A stretch of 64,000 nt of DNA from Celoporthe dispersa (lineage: Eukaryota > Ascomycota > Sordariomycetes > Diaporthales > Cryphonectriaceae). Position numbers and translations under genes: made by a program. The stretch is from NCBI GenBank assembly GCA_016584495.1, contig WAID01000013.1, positions 682,001 through 746,000 on the forward strand, read 5' to 3'. Below are positions 1-11,813 of the stretch, one piece after another. The notes under the pieces are model-generated. The model saw only the letters and a list, made by a program, of their open reading frames with translations, did not search any database and was not told where the DNA came from. Positions within the stretch are counted from its first letter, which is position 1. Each line of letters begins with the position of its first letter.

Positions 1-1452
1 GAGATACGGCCTGTACATTTTCATGCTCACCACAGTCTAGATAACAATAAATAAACATGTGTGGAACCTGCAAGACGACGAGGTAGGCACTGAGACGATC
101 CTGTTCTCGTCAACTAACTCCTCCTTTTATATATCAACAACGCTGGTGACTAGACCTCTCAACACCATAGATAATAGCACCACAATACCTGGGAGGGGCT
201 GCTTTGGTTGCTTCAGGCGTCCAGGCTGAGATTACCAAACAATTATTCCATCTTCCCGAGGCCTCCTGTCCACCCTGCTGGACGTACGCAACGTCGACCG
301 TATAACCACCCTCAAACCAGAAGACGTAGTTACTCCTCACCATGTGGATCCCGTCCCTCGGTATAGCTGATATCGAGGAAGCCAAGGCCCGGTGGGAAGG
401 TGGGAGAAGGAAAAGAGAAAAACAAAATACCCCTCTTGGCTCCTCATCGCAGGAGAGAGGAAGGGAGGGCAGGCTGACGTGTATTCACACCTCTGTTATC
501 TAGCCTGACGGTTAAGAACCCCTCCATTTCAAGATCCCGACCCTCCTCCTCCGCCGCCGCCGCCTTCTTCTCCTCATCCTCCCGAAGGCATTCCGGCTAT
601 TACCGTCACCCGCCCGGGCATCCTTGAAAAAAAGGGGTGGCGAGCCATCAAGACAAGCTCTCTATAGGGATTCCGGAAGTGTGGGTGGGTAATATGCTTT
701 CCGTAGCTTCGGGACGGTCGGTCGAGACGAGAAAATCCGCCATTCTGGGGCCTGACCGCAAAGTCCTTGAAAAGCGCACGAGTGGGGTTGCTTGATCATT
801 CGCACATGCGGTCGGCTTCCATATGTGTTGGCGGAGCATGAAGTCCGGAAGTGTGTGTTGATTTATTCACTATGCCGACCAACCTAACCCATGCTGTGAC
901 TGCTTCACCATGCCGCAACCACATCCTCTTCTCCCAAACCCCTGTCAAGGTGGTGATATCCGACAAAGTGTGGGGATGCCCTCATGGGGGGACTGCGGTC
1001 TCCCTCGTAGTAATACCAAATGTCACACAGCCGGCATGTTGCGACCCGGGCCAACATCTTCTCAGGCCGTCCCGCCTCTCCTTCCCCATCACCTCACATC
1101 ATCGCCAGCTCGATCCTGCCGCGGCCTCAGTACGTAGCCCCCACCCAGTCAAGCATCAGCAGCAGCGCCTCATCGTCCAGACCGCCATACCGTAGGCCCT
1201 GACCACAAACCATATGGCGAGTTTCTCCAGCACCGTAGAGACGACCCAGAAGGCTGCCACCACAGCCCTCAGCGCGAACCCGCAGCTGATATTTAGCATA
1301 TGCGCGTCGACTCCAGACCCGATAGAAGCAGCAAGGACACCCATCTGTCCGACGCGCACCGCACCGCGCCGGAGGACCTCACGCTTCCTCCTGACCCGGA
1401 CTGCATCGTCCCCCTCGTAGCCCCATGACGCTGTCCGCGGGGCGCTGCTGAG
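1..1452. other. Window start, no confident gene
   Basis: Two short minus-strand open frames are the only candidates. One runs from an ATG near 316 down to 134 (about 60 residues, rich in aromatic residues, with a W-N-N-C segment). The other (1359-1156) is a hydrophobic frame of about 65 residues with two apolar stretches. Neither has a recognised domain or a clear neighbouring exon. The first lies beyond the 3' end of any gene seen here and could be the tail of a gene starting outside the window. The rest is C/T-rich spacer. Confidence 0.4.
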
Positions 1453-3925
1453 TCAATGGCCACCGCCGCTGCTGGACGACAGAGACAACAGCCGCCGGTT
1501 CTTCTTGATCACCTGGTTCAAGGTCTTCTCGAGCTTCTCGGCCTCCTTTCTGGCCAGCACAAAGGCCTGTTCCACATCGTCCAAGCTCAGGCCCGCGAGG
1601 TTAGCCAGCATACCGCCCTTGGCGGCGTTTTCGGCCGCAGACGATGAAGGCGGCGCGGTCTGGGCAGGGCCGCTGGGCTCTAGGTCGCTGTCGCCATCAT
1701 CAGTCGTCGCCGAGGTGGAGTGCGATGGCCCGAGAGCCTTGGCGGAGTTCTTGGAGACGTGGGGCGGGGACGCCGCTGACCCGTTGCTCAGAGCTGACGG
1801 GCGGAGGAGTTCCCCTTCGGGATCGAACGTCATCGTGCCTAGATTCAAGCATGTCAGGATCGCCTGGTTGATGTTGGCAAGGGTACCCTTACGGTTCAAA
1901 ATCTGCGCAGGGTCGTCGACCGTGGACAGGAGCAGGTCGGTGTCTGAGGACGGGAGGACCGGCCAGCAAGGGAGGAAGGACGAGTGGCGGTTGGTGACGG
2001 CGCGGCCTTTGCCCTCGTTGAAGCCGGGACCCGTCTCGAGGCGTGTATGTATATATGCCGTACCATTGCCGAAGCTAGCTGCCAGGTTGGCCTGCAGCTC
2101 GATGAAGCGCTCCTCCTCAGACGGCGTTAGATTGCGTACGCAGCCCCCGTTAGGCGTAAAGAGGTAGCGCATGCCCCCGAAGGTCTTGCGCACAGGCTTG
2201 TTCATTAGGGTCAGCCGGTCTTCCTCGGTGAAGAAGCTCGTGACATCCTCGATGATCTCCTTGGAGACAGGTATTGTGGTAAACTGATCAGAGCGGTATG
2301 ACGTGCTGGAGACGGCTTTCAGGGCAACAAGGGCCTCGGGGTCCGAGAGCAGGCCGCCCCTGACGAGATCTTGATAGACTGCCGCAGGAGATGGAGCCGG
2401 CCTGTCGAGGGCCGGCTTTGGCGCTTCCCCCTTGAGAGGACAGGTTGCCCTCCTTTCTTCTCGGTCGAGGTACGACGGGCTCCGTCAGGCTGATCGACTC
2501 GTTGACAGCCTGCCTGTATGTTGATGCCTTCTCCGGGGTAGCTTTGCCGTCCTTCTCGACGGGTCTCTCTTCGGCGGGACCAGGCGACGGAGGACGGCTC
2601 ACAGGGGCAGGAGCTGCCGCCTCCTTGGGTGCAGCAACCGGCTTCTCCTTCTTCTGCTTCTTCTTACGGCCCAGGATGGGGGCGATCTCGACCTCAGGCT
2701 CCGGCTTGGCAGTGACAGCGATCGCAGCGGCTTCCTTCTTTGTCGCATCCTTCCTCGCCTTCCGCTGCTGGCTCTTGGTGGTGGAGCGGACGGCCGCCGA
2801 CCCAACACGGCTGGTAGGCGGCGGTGAGTTAGTACGAGAGGCGGAGACAGACGCCGAGATGATCGATGCGGAGTCAGACACATTCTCGCTCCCGGGCGTG
2901 TCGGGTCGGCCCAGGCTGCTGAATGTATGACGGAGGGAGGCCTGCGCAGGAACCGAGGGAGGTGTTTCCGCCTTGGGGGTAGAGATCACTCGCAACGTTT
3001 TTCGGCCCAGCCCGCGCAGCCGGCGAGGAGACGAGCGCTGAGCTTGGAGTAGGCAGGGCTGGGAACGCTGCGTCGTCCGAAGCTTCTCGACGGCCGACGT
3101 TACGGCCGACGGCGGGTTCGAGTTTTTGGCAGCCTTGGTAGCCGCAGCGATGTTGAGGACGGGCACGTGCTGCTTCTTGTCGGCCTTCTTCGGCTTGTGT
3201 GTAGGGTCTAGGTCGGCAGGGGTATCGGGAGCGACAGGCGTTGCGACAGGCTTCGTCGGGGTTTCGGCTGGGGCCTTCTTGACAACCATGGGCGTCTTGA
3301 CGGACGGGACCTTGGTCGGGACCGGGGTCGACGTGCGGGACACAGGCCTCGCAGATTCCAGGGCCGGGAAATCCTCGTCCTGGAGCACAGGCTTCTTGCC
3401 CTTGGCGGAGCCCTTGGCCTGAGAGGTGATTTCCTTGGACAGACCACTCTCCACCGCAAAGGCTTTGATGCTCTTCTTCGCTTCTGCGCCGGAGTGTGCA
3501 GCAGACGGCTTCCTACCGGCTTTGGGGGGAGTCGGCGGCGATGGAAGATGACACAGGAGCGAGAGCAGGCTTGAGAGGGGTGACCGGAGTGGGCGTAGCA
3601 GCCATCATGGCTGCCGGCGCAATGGGGGTAGCGTGAAGGTTGAGGAGGCCTGGCGGTGGTCTGGTTGGCGTCGCCATCCGGGGAGGATGGGCGTGGGGGT
3701 TGAAGCCCAGACCAGGGGGGGACAGAAGGCGTTCTGGGCGTCCCGAACTGAGAGAGAGAGTCCAAGGGCGATGTCATGCACGCGTCGTCGGCCTGGTCGT
3801 CAGATACGAGGTTATCGACGTCGAAGGCGGCCTCTGGTGTGAAGCCGTAATCGTCCTCTGCGAGGGAGTTAGCCTTTTCTGTCCCCTCGAGCAGGTCTGT
3901 CGTTGGCGTGAAGTGTAGGAACACG
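1453..3925 (-). CDS. Probable C-terminal half of NOT4 (or a separate gene)
   Basis: Reading on the minus strand, the product contains an acidic start (GFTPEAAFDVDNLVSDD), Pro-rich segments, a DEDFPALE motif, a second FPALPTP motif followed by KTLRVISTPKAE, a Lys-rich stretch (GRKKKQKKEK), a conserved block (TTIPVSKEIIEDVTSFF, then KTFGGMRYLFTPNGG) and a C-terminal amphipathic helix ending KTLNQVIKKNRRLL before the stop at 1453. I associate this composition with the long C-terminal extension of filamentous-fungal NOT4 proteins, but that is from memory. No ATG opens the frame at its 5' end; the open frame runs back into a 22-base T tract (minus strand), which suggests a splice acceptor around 3885-3905. 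At least five single-base indels interrupt the frame: G7 3715-3721, G6 3524-3529, near 3080, T5 2998-3002 and C5 2427-2431. Correcting them gives one continuous protein. If it is not NOT4, it is a separate gene with an unseen start. Confidence 0.6.
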
Positions 3926-3968
3926 AAGGGAGGACCAAAAGGAGAGGAAGGGAAAGAGAGAGAAGGGA

Positions 3969-3990
3969 AGAAAAAAAAAAAAAAAAAAAA
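3969..3990. repeat. Poly(A) tract
   Basis: Uninterrupted run of about 22 A on the plus strand, within a purine-rich stretch. On the NOT4 coding strand it is a T tract just upstream of the downstream coding block. Confidence 0.9.
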
Positions 3991-4337
3991 GAAGACAACG
4001 CTATTTCGGGCTCGAGATGAGTGTCACAAGGCAGCACGACAGAAAGCCCCCACGATATGGATCTTATGTACAAGAGGGCCCAAGGTTACGTCACGGCTTC
4101 CATCTAGACAATCCTGGGGTCGTTCAGGAATAGTGAAGGCATGGTTGAAGTAGCTGTAAAAAGCTCTTTATTTTCCGCACAGTGCATGCCGCGTCAGCCC
4201 CCGGGTGATTGACCGGAAACTGGGCACGTTGTGTTAACGTACATTGGTGGTGTGACCTTGGGGAAGACGAGATGGCTTGCCTGACTTAACCCTGAGCCCG
4301 AAGGATGTGTGAAAGTTGTATAGAATGCGAACCAAGT

Positions 4338-4358
4338 GTGTGTGTGTGTGTGTGTGTG
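4338..4358. repeat. (GT)n microsatellite
   Basis: About ten GT units in the non-coding stretch between the two NOT4-region coding blocks. Confidence 0.9.
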
Positions 4359-4730
4359 AAATAACGCCGTGGACGAATCTGTTGACGATTTGTCTCTCTC
4401 AACTCCTTTTTGTCCAAATGCAGATTCGACGCCTGCGCAACCTTCTCGCCAGCCTGTAATCCGCCAGTTGCCGAGTGTTGCGATGCTCGCTCCAAGTTCA
4501 GAAAGCAGGCAAGAAGATCCGCCCCGCTCGTGTCCGTCGTGCTGCCCTGTGACCACCCGCTCGCAAGCCAGAAACGCCTGCATTAAACTTCGTACAGAGA
4601 GAAGAAAAAGGTCGCTTCATATCGACATTAAACAGGGAGAAGGAAAGTGAACTCTCGCCAGACCGGCGAGAGGGTGCTTATAAGAAGAAGAGACAAAGGA
4701 AAGAAAGGAAAGGGGAAAAAAACTTGTGAT

Positions 4731-7288
4731 CTACCACCCACGGTACTGTGTCGTGTTGTTGTACAGCACATTTGGGTTGTACCCACCTGAAGCCTGGCCT
4801 CCGAACAGTCCCGCCGAACCGACTCCGGCATTGCTCTGTTGATGGTGCTGGATTCTCGCCTGCAGTATACTCGGGTCCGCAAGATCTACTAAGCCACCTC
4901 CCCCAGAGGAGGAAGTGTTAGCGTGCCTGTGCTTCTTCCCCTTCTTCTTCTGCTTGGCACCGATATCTTGGTGGGCTCCATTGGGATAGAGCGCTGCCAT
5001 GAGGCCGGCCGTAGCAGGAGCTGGGGTGGAGGAGGTGGAGGGTGGGTACTGGTAGGGGAAGGTAGGGAACATGAACTCACGCTTGCTAGCATCATGGGCC
5101 TGGCCGACGCCAGCAGTCCGTCCGCGGATCAGGTTTTGCAGGACCTCGTTGTTGTCCTTGGCACCGAACCCAGAGTTTTCCAAACGAGCCGCCCTGGCCG
5201 AACATGTTGGGCGGCGTGCCGGTCGACTTGAGCCCTGGTGGGGGACCAGGCATTGAGGAGTAGTACGGGCCGGCAGGCTGTGAGTGGAAGGCGGGGTTGG
5301 AGGCCTGTTGCGCCATGAGACGAGGGTTTGTCGCCATCTTTAAGGTGTTGTTGGCAGCAGACGTCTGCGTGTCTGCGCCGAAGTTGAAGCGAGAAGTCTG
5401 GCGGCTGTGTCCCTGACCCTGGAACAGCGATGACGGCGAGGGTGTGATACCGGGAGGCAGGTTGTCCGTAAAGCTGCCCTGCGGGCGCAGGTAGGCCTGT
5501 TGCTGTGGAGTCATGGCGCGATTGCCGAGGGCCGCCGCGACGCCGGGTGCGCCCTGGCTGAACGCGGAAGCAATGCCCGGCCCGTAGAGCCCATCGGTGC
5601 TGGATCGCGAGATGGGTGGCTGGGCGATGGCACGGCGTTGTTCGAAGGCCTGCACCTCACGGCCGTGATCGCGATCCTCAGGCTCTCCGCCCAACGCCAG
5701 GCTGCCGCTCTCCGGCTCGCCCTCTGATAGGTCCATAGGTTCTCCCTGCTCGTCCTGCTCTCCGTCGAGGCGTCGTTCCTCCTCCCGCATCGCCCGGCGC
5801 TTCTCGCCACCCCGTGGGTCGAACAAAGGAGGGCAGTCGTTGTCAGGGCTGATAGGTCTCAGCTTCAGCTCGCCGGCGCCCAGAATCCTGAGCATCTCCC
5901 TCAGGGCGATGTCGGCAGGGTGCAGCTCCGGCTTGGGGGCCTCGAGGGCCGCTGTGTTGGTCGCAGGTTCAGCCGGGGCAGCCTCCACCGGGCCGGGAGC
6001 CTCCTCTTGAGGCAGGACCTCGACGGCATCCTCCGTTGCTTCAGTTGTCACCGGCAATGACATGGAAACCGCCGGGCTCGAAGCTGCACCGCTAGTGGCA
6101 TGACTGCCGCGCCGGCTCCGTTGTTGTGGGTTGCGGGCCCAGTTTGCAGAGGCGGGCAGGGCAGGGCCCTCACCAGCATCGGAGCCCTCTTTGCTGGAGG
6201 TGCGGGCCATGGGCTGAGAGGGCAAGTACGGTTGGGGTTGGACCTGGACCTGGGCCTGGGCCTGGGCTGGCTGTCGGGATACAGATCTTGAAGAGGGCCT
6301 GCGTTGCCACCGGAACGGTGGGTCTGCATGCTGTTCAGGGACGAAAGGTCCTGCCTCGTGTAGCTGTCCTCCTCTTCGCCGAGCTCATGCAGGAACATGC
6401 ACTGACGGTTGGTGCACTGCTCGTGCCTCAGCCAGGCTGAACAGTATTTGGTCGTGCCGAGTTGCGCCTTGAGGATGCGCTCGCCGTTTTGGGAGCCGTT
6501 CACCGCTTGGATGCAGCGCTGCGCATCGTCCTTCTTCTCAAAGGTCACGTAGATGCCGAGGGATTGATTTTGGCCTTCCTGGTTCTTTCGGTTGCTGATG
6601 GATATCTTCTGGATGTTTCCGTACTGGCCAAAAAACTCGGGGCGTCGGAGTGTCTTGAGCAGCTCGTCTTCCTTGACCGTGGGTGTCAGTCCGGTCACGT
6701 AGACCAGGTTCTTCTGGACGACACGGATGCCGACAAGATTCTTGCGTGCATCTTTCTCGGACTCGCGTTTCTGGACTTCCCTCTGGCCCTGCAGTTCGGC
6801 GCGTTTCTTTCGGGACTTTTGGAGGTTGGCACGAAACTCTGCTTGCTCCTCAGCAGTAACGGCCTTGTATTGTATTGTCTTCTCGTCGTAGGGTCGGCGG
6901 CAGGCAGGGCAGAGGCCGTTCATGTTCGACTTGATGTTGTGAAAGCAGAACTGGCATACCTAGATGGGTACATATAGGTAAGCAAAACGATGGTCTCAAG
7001 CGCGGGAAGGGGGGAGGGGGCCGGCAGCCAAAGGGAGCCGGGGGGGGGGGGGAAGCCAAACGTACCTGGTAACCACACGGACAAGGCCGAAAGTTCTTGT
7101 CTGAAAGATCAAACTCCTCAATGCAGAGAGGACTGTCAAAGGTTAGTGGAGTCTCTTTGGTGTTGTTGTCAAAGTGGAGGGTTATGGTGAAGGCTGTGGT
7201 CCCGGAGGGCTGACAAGGTGTACAAGGAGTAGAACAAGACTTACCAGGTCTCCTCCTCATCATCGAGGTAGGTATCTTGAGGTGCCAT
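4731..7288 (-). CDS. NOT4: CCR4-NOT complex subunit NOT4, RING E3 ubiquitin ligase
   Basis: E3 ligase subunit of the CCR4-NOT mRNA-decay and co-translational quality-control complex. Exon 1 (7288-7245) starts at the only suitable ATG and ends ...EEETC; exon 2 is 7132-7066; exon 3 runs from 6959. All junctions are GT-AG (GTAAGT, GTACGT donors). Joined, they give the diagnostic C4C4 RING: CPLCIEEFDLSDKNF, CPCGYQVCQFC, CPACRRPY. A coiled basic linker follows, then the NOT4 RRM (NLVYVTGLTPTVKEDELL; KISISNRKN) and a CCCH finger (CSAWLRHEQCTNRQCMFLHE). The rest is Pro/Gln-rich and disordered, ending KQKKKGKKHRHANTSSSGG, LADPSILQARI and YRGW. The frame breaks near 6290 and near 5185; each is healed by one base. 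The block at 1453-3925 on the same strand may be its continuation. It is divergent from the complex I gene across about 920 bases. Confidence 0.92.
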
Positions 7289-8211
7289 GGTGGTGTCTGG
7301 TGTTGATGGCAATGGAGATGTCTGAGGTGAACACAGCTGCAGAATGTACAGAACACGTTGCCCTGAGAAGTGGTTCGTCTAGATGGGAGGAGGTGGTGTG
7401 TTGAAGGGCTGCCCAATGAGACAAACGGTCATGCAAATGCAGAACAGGAGAGGACCCGGAAGGGACAGTACAATGCAGAGCTCAAAGCACCAATGGGGTC
7501 TATGATGGGTAGGAAGGACAGGTGATGAATGTGGTTGTATGATAGAGGGTGGAGGAGGTTCAGAGTGGATGGGAGAAAGATCCGAGAGTGGTCTGGTTTG
7601 GTGGGAGGAAGTTGATGATGATCGCGGAATCAAAGCCTGCATAGAAGGTGCTTGCTGGGTTGGCCCGTGCGGAGAACGACACAAGGCTGCTGAGCTGGGA
7701 ACCGCTTTAGTCAGCGTTTGGCCAGTCAGAGAACCAGCCAGTCACTCTAGCCTCTAGGCCGGGGGTGACTGCCAGCTTTTTTTTTCTTCTTCTTTTTTCT
7801 TCTTTTTGTTTCTTTTTTCTTTTTTGGGAGAAACCCAACACCGCAAGTGAGATAGATTCTTGCCTGTAAATTGAGCACGCGTCTGCAGTAGTCTGCAGAG
7901 AGCTCCACATCCCTTGGGGCCTGTGAACATTCACTGCATGAGCCAACCTCGTCAATAAAAGGCATCTGCTACTAACTACATGCTTTTGAGGTGGATCATC
8001 ACGTGATTAGCGGCCTGCAGAGGCAGAGCCGGCTCGGTGCTGACTAGCATTGGATCCAAGCTCCCTGACCATCGACATCACCACCCCCTCGGCCCTGCGA
8101 GCAGCACCCTACCTGCTGGGAGCTCCCAAAGCACCTTAGGCACGACTCTGAACCTGCAGGGAAGGTCATCCACTGTCAATTGGCCTTCCAGCAACCTGAC
8201 CCCGATCCGAG
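7289..8211. promoter_or_regulatory. Divergent promoter region, NOT4 / complex I subunit
   Basis: Spacer between two genes transcribed away from each other. It holds a T/C-rich tract at about 7780-7830 and no convincing ORF. No specific operator recognised. Confidence 0.5.
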
Positions 8212-9177
8212 ATGGCCAGCAAACTGTGCAGGAGCAGAGCCTTGGCTCAGGCTCTCCGTCTCCCCCTCCAAGCCATGCGTCCCGGCTCCCCGAAACGAGG
8301 CTGCCGCGCGATCCTTCTCGGCGACCGCTCGCGCTGGTAGTTATAAAGTGCGCCTTCCCTCGGACGTCAAGAACATGCGGACGGCAGAGCGCGAGAAGCT
8401 CGGCACGCTCGAGGCGCCCATTATCAACCCTACCGACAAGTACCAGTCGAAAGCCGACAACCTGCACAGATACGGCGCCTGGCTGATGGGCTGCCTGCCC
8501 AAGTACATCCAGCAGTTCTCCGTGTGGAAGGACGAGCTGACTATCTACATCTCCCCGTCCGGTGTGATACCGGTCTTCACCTTCCTCAAGTGTACGTAGC
8601 ACACGCCCTCCCTGATGCTCTCGTCTCTGTCGCGCTGTCTCCCTGTTCTCGGCTGATATCCTAAGCAGATAACACTGCCGCCGAGTTCACCCAGGTCAGC
8701 GACATCACCGCGTGCGACTTCCCCACCCGAGATCAACGCTTCGAGGTCGTCTACAACCTCCTCAGCGTGCGCCATAACGCGCGCATCCGCGTCAAGACCT
8801 ACGCCGACGAGGCCTCGCCCGTGCCCTCTATAGTGAGCCTGTACCAGGGTGCCAACTGGTACGAGCGCGAGGTGTACGACCTGATGGGTGTCTTCTTTGT
8901 GGGCCACCCTGACCTGCGCCGCATCATGACCGACTACGGCTTCGAGGGCCACCCGCTGCGCAAGGACTTCCCGCTGACGGGATACACCGAGATCCGGTAC
9001 GACGAGGAGAAGAAGAGGATCGTGACGGAGCCGCTCGAGATGACCCAGGCCTTCCGGAACTTTGAGGGTGGGTCGAGCGCGTGGGAGCAGGTGGGAACGG
9101 GTGTGGACAGGAAGCCGGAGAGCTTCAAGCTGCCCACGCCCAAGCCGGAGGAGAAGAAGGAGGAACCAAAGAAATAG
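8212..9177 (+). CDS. NDUFS3: NADH:ubiquinone oxidoreductase 30-kDa subunit (complex I, mitochondrial)
   Basis: Core subunit of the peripheral arm of respiratory complex I, in the Q module of the mitochondrial inner membrane. Exon 1 is 8212-8591, exon 2 8669-9177, with a GTACGT donor and a CAG acceptor that rebuild FLKYNTAAEF. It opens MASKLCRSRALAQALRLP, an Arg/Ala-rich, acid-free mitochondrial presequence, and the mature part begins around RSFSATARAG. The complex I 30-kDa signature is present: YEREVYDLMGVFFVGHPD, then RRIMTDYGFEGHPLRKDFPL. The C-terminus is Lys/Glu/Pro-rich. In the presequence the frame slips by one base at the C5 run 8262-8266; dropping one C joins the presequence to RNEAAARSFSATARAG. 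In a housekeeping gene this is best read as a sequence error. Confidence 0.95.
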
Positions 9178-10506
9178 ACAGACGTGGGAGTACTGGATGT
9201 ACAAGCTGTGCCAATATCATAACGGAACACCAAGGTTCTATGGAGGCCCTATCGCGAGTGATTTTGACGGGTCCCTAGACCCAACCCGCCCTCAGTCCCT
9301 AAGTCGGTCATAGAAGAAGGGCATGATCGTGGAGGCCATACAGACAAGGTGGATCTGCATATCCTTTGTCTCCCTAGTTGACCATGCATGTCTCTGCCCT
9401 GCGTGGCTCCAGATACGCTCTGTCCTCAAGGCCTCAAAGCATCATCACCCTGACCCTTGTACCCAGGCAGCCATGCCAGGCTAAAGCAGGAGTCCCAAGT
9501 CAATAGTCAACGTGGCTCAAGAATAACCCATCAAGATGGCCCACAGTCTTTTCATGACATGTTGTCATCTACATGCAGGTATGATGAATGGCTTTTCACC
9601 GGGCATGTACCTGTCATGGAGGGGTTTGCCGATCTGCTTCACATTGTTTAACAGCTTAACCAGGCTTAGCTGTTCTTTGATCTGTCTCGAGAATCTCCCC
9701 TGGAGCATGTTTTCATGAGACTCCGCTGCAGTCATTCATGGGCAAGACGAAACCTGTAATATACCCGGGTGGTCTTGTGACAGGCCCACTTGATCCCTGC
9801 AGCCACCAGGGCTGGTCTGCCACTGGTCCACGGGGCCCTGGCGTCAGTCCTTAGGGCACTTAGGTCTCTCACTCACACTGTCTGGAATGGGGAGTGCCCC
9901 ATGTGTAAGCAAGAATACCACCTTCCTATTGGCTATATCCCCTCTCGCCTCAGGTTCTTTAGTTGGTTCTAGGCCCCCGTTCAGGCTCCTGTGCCAGTGC
10001 TCCCGTCATCCATTCCCTCCTCGCACCTTCACCAGCCAGCCTCCCATCACTTGACATTCCCATCTTCCCATCCATCACCGTTATTGGGGAGCAAACCTCT
10101 TCCCATCACCTTATCCACCCTTGTTGTTTGTCCTGACCCTCTGCCTGCTCTCTCTGGGGATCTAGCTGGGGCATTCCCAGTGCTCTGGCTCCCCCCTGTG
10201 GGCTGTCACCTTGCGGGCAGGTTTCGATGGGATGGTCGTCCTGGTGACCATATCAGTCGAACCGGGTCCAGACTAAGGGACCTGCCTCCAGCTGTCTCTG
10301 CCAGCCAGAGGTGGTACCCTTGTCCCATCTGACTTTGACTGCTTCCGATTCTGGGTCATCAACCACAGCCTGACTCCCAACTCATCTGTTTTCTCTTCTG
10401 CACCTCATCCAATACACCTCCCGAGGACCAACATCATCCTCGGAGGCGAGCAACGTACGTCACACAAGTCGTCTGCGGGAGATAAAAAGACCCCTCTACT
10501 GCAACT
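9178..10506. other. Intergenic, nothing recognised
   Basis: About 1.3 kb with only short overlapping open frames that lack domain or codon signal. The distal part, C/T-rich before 10507, is presumably promoter and 5' leader of the next gene. Confidence 0.5.
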
Positions 10507-11813
10507 ATGATGGAAGCCAGCGATTACCTTGAGGATGATGCCCTGGATGATGGGTTCTTCCACTTCGACAACGAGCACGATGAGGCTGCAGCCATGGATC
10601 ACCTCAACGACATGGAACCTATGACTCCTCCGTATGGGCTGGCGGGTCCCTCCGCCACAGCTGCCGCAGCCCAGACCGGCGCGGCGTCAGGACGTCTCCA
10701 CCTTTCTTCGGCGCAGGCCTGGCAGGCTCCGGAACAGTCCTCACCACCAGCTCTGTCGTACTCACCATCGCCCGGCGCGCCTTCTGCTTTTCAGTACCGC
10801 CAGCAGGCCCCACCTCAGCGGCAGGAACATGCTCGCCACGAGCGGAAGCGCCATCTATCACCTCCCTTCAAGGCGCAGCCGTCACAACAGCTCCCTCCCA
10901 TGAGAGCCTGGAGCAGGGCGCTGCTCACCACGTCAACCACATAACCAACCGCATATCAGAACTGGAGCTGCGGCGCCAATATCAAGATACACAACGAGAT
11001 GAAGAACGCTCACATCACCGCAGCCGCCGTCAGAAGAAGGAGATGCGACAGGCATCACATGATTATGACCAGCCTCTCGGGGCTCATGCACACCGTCGTC
11101 GCCCTTCTTATGATGACGATGAGGGCCTCCAGGATTTTCAGCCTGAATTACGGGATGGCTACGGGGATCCAGGACTCGCCAGGCCGCGTGAGGCCGACCA
11201 GAGCGATGATGGCAGGAATTGCTCGCGTCCTTCGTACGACACATGCTCACAGGCCGCACCTCTGGCCTCTGAACATGATCTCGAGGAGCCAGAGCTTGCC
11301 GCCCCGCCTGTCGAGAAGGACTACGTCGTGATCCCGGAGGAAGAAGTGCTTGAGATGGAGTACAATGGCGACGAGGAAAGCCGGGTCACTGCTGAGAAGC
11401 TGAGGGCCCAGGTCGTCCAAGCCGCCATCCATAACGGCAAGGTAGTGCTCATGGTGACGAAAGCCACTGGCCAGTGGTGGACTAGCTCCGAGATGCGGCA
11501 GAGAAGGAGAGCTGCGGCGCGCATGGTCTACAATGCTGCAGGCCAGGTTCTGTCTGGTGCTGGCCATGTCATCATGACGAGCACCCCCCTGGGCGGCTTC
11601 TGCAACTCGGTGTCGACAAATGTGACGCGCTTCCGGGCCGCCCCCTTTTCATATACCATGACGGGCTTAGGTCTCAGAAAGAGCGACGATGCCACTCCTC
11701 ATGATTCACAGCCTGAGCCAAGGCCGATAGTCGCTGATGAGGATGCACTCATCGACAGCTTTGAAGACGGTGAAGGGTTCTTGGACATGCAAGACATGTT
11801 CAGCGAGGAATAA
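10507..11813 (+). CDS. Hypothetical acidic protein, possible coiled coil
   Basis: Not recognised. Starts at ATG 10507 (a second ATG follows at once) with a very acidic N-terminus (DYLEDDALDDGFFHFDNE), then a Pro/Gln/Ser-rich low-complexity region. A charged, helical stretch follows (HVNHITNRISELELRRQ and RDEERSHHRSRRQKKEM). The C-terminal half looks globular: KDYVVIPEEEVLEMEY, AEKLRAQVVQAAIHNGK, WWTSSEMRQRRRAAARM, MTSTPLGGF, and it ends in an acidic tail (FLDMQDMFSEE). The frame shifts once near 10868-10885 (one base missing); the charged stretch is read only in the corrected frame and continues without a break into the C-terminal half, so I treat it as one gene of about 435 residues. The acidic and charged makeup would suit a nuclear or regulatory protein, but this is inference. 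Confidence 0.7.

Larger units (their letters stand above)
3926..4730. other. Long intron or intergenic spacer within the NOT4 region
   Basis: About 800 bases without coding character separate the YRGW-stop end of the NOT4 N-terminal block (4731) from the downstream block that lacks an ATG. It contains a 22-base poly(A) (poly(T) on the coding strand, ideal as a polypyrimidine tract) and a (GT)n tract at 4338-4358. In gene direction the sequence around 4731 reads GGGTGGTAGATC, where TAG can be a stop or part of a GTAGAT donor. Which it is decides whether there is one gene or two. Confidence 0.5.
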
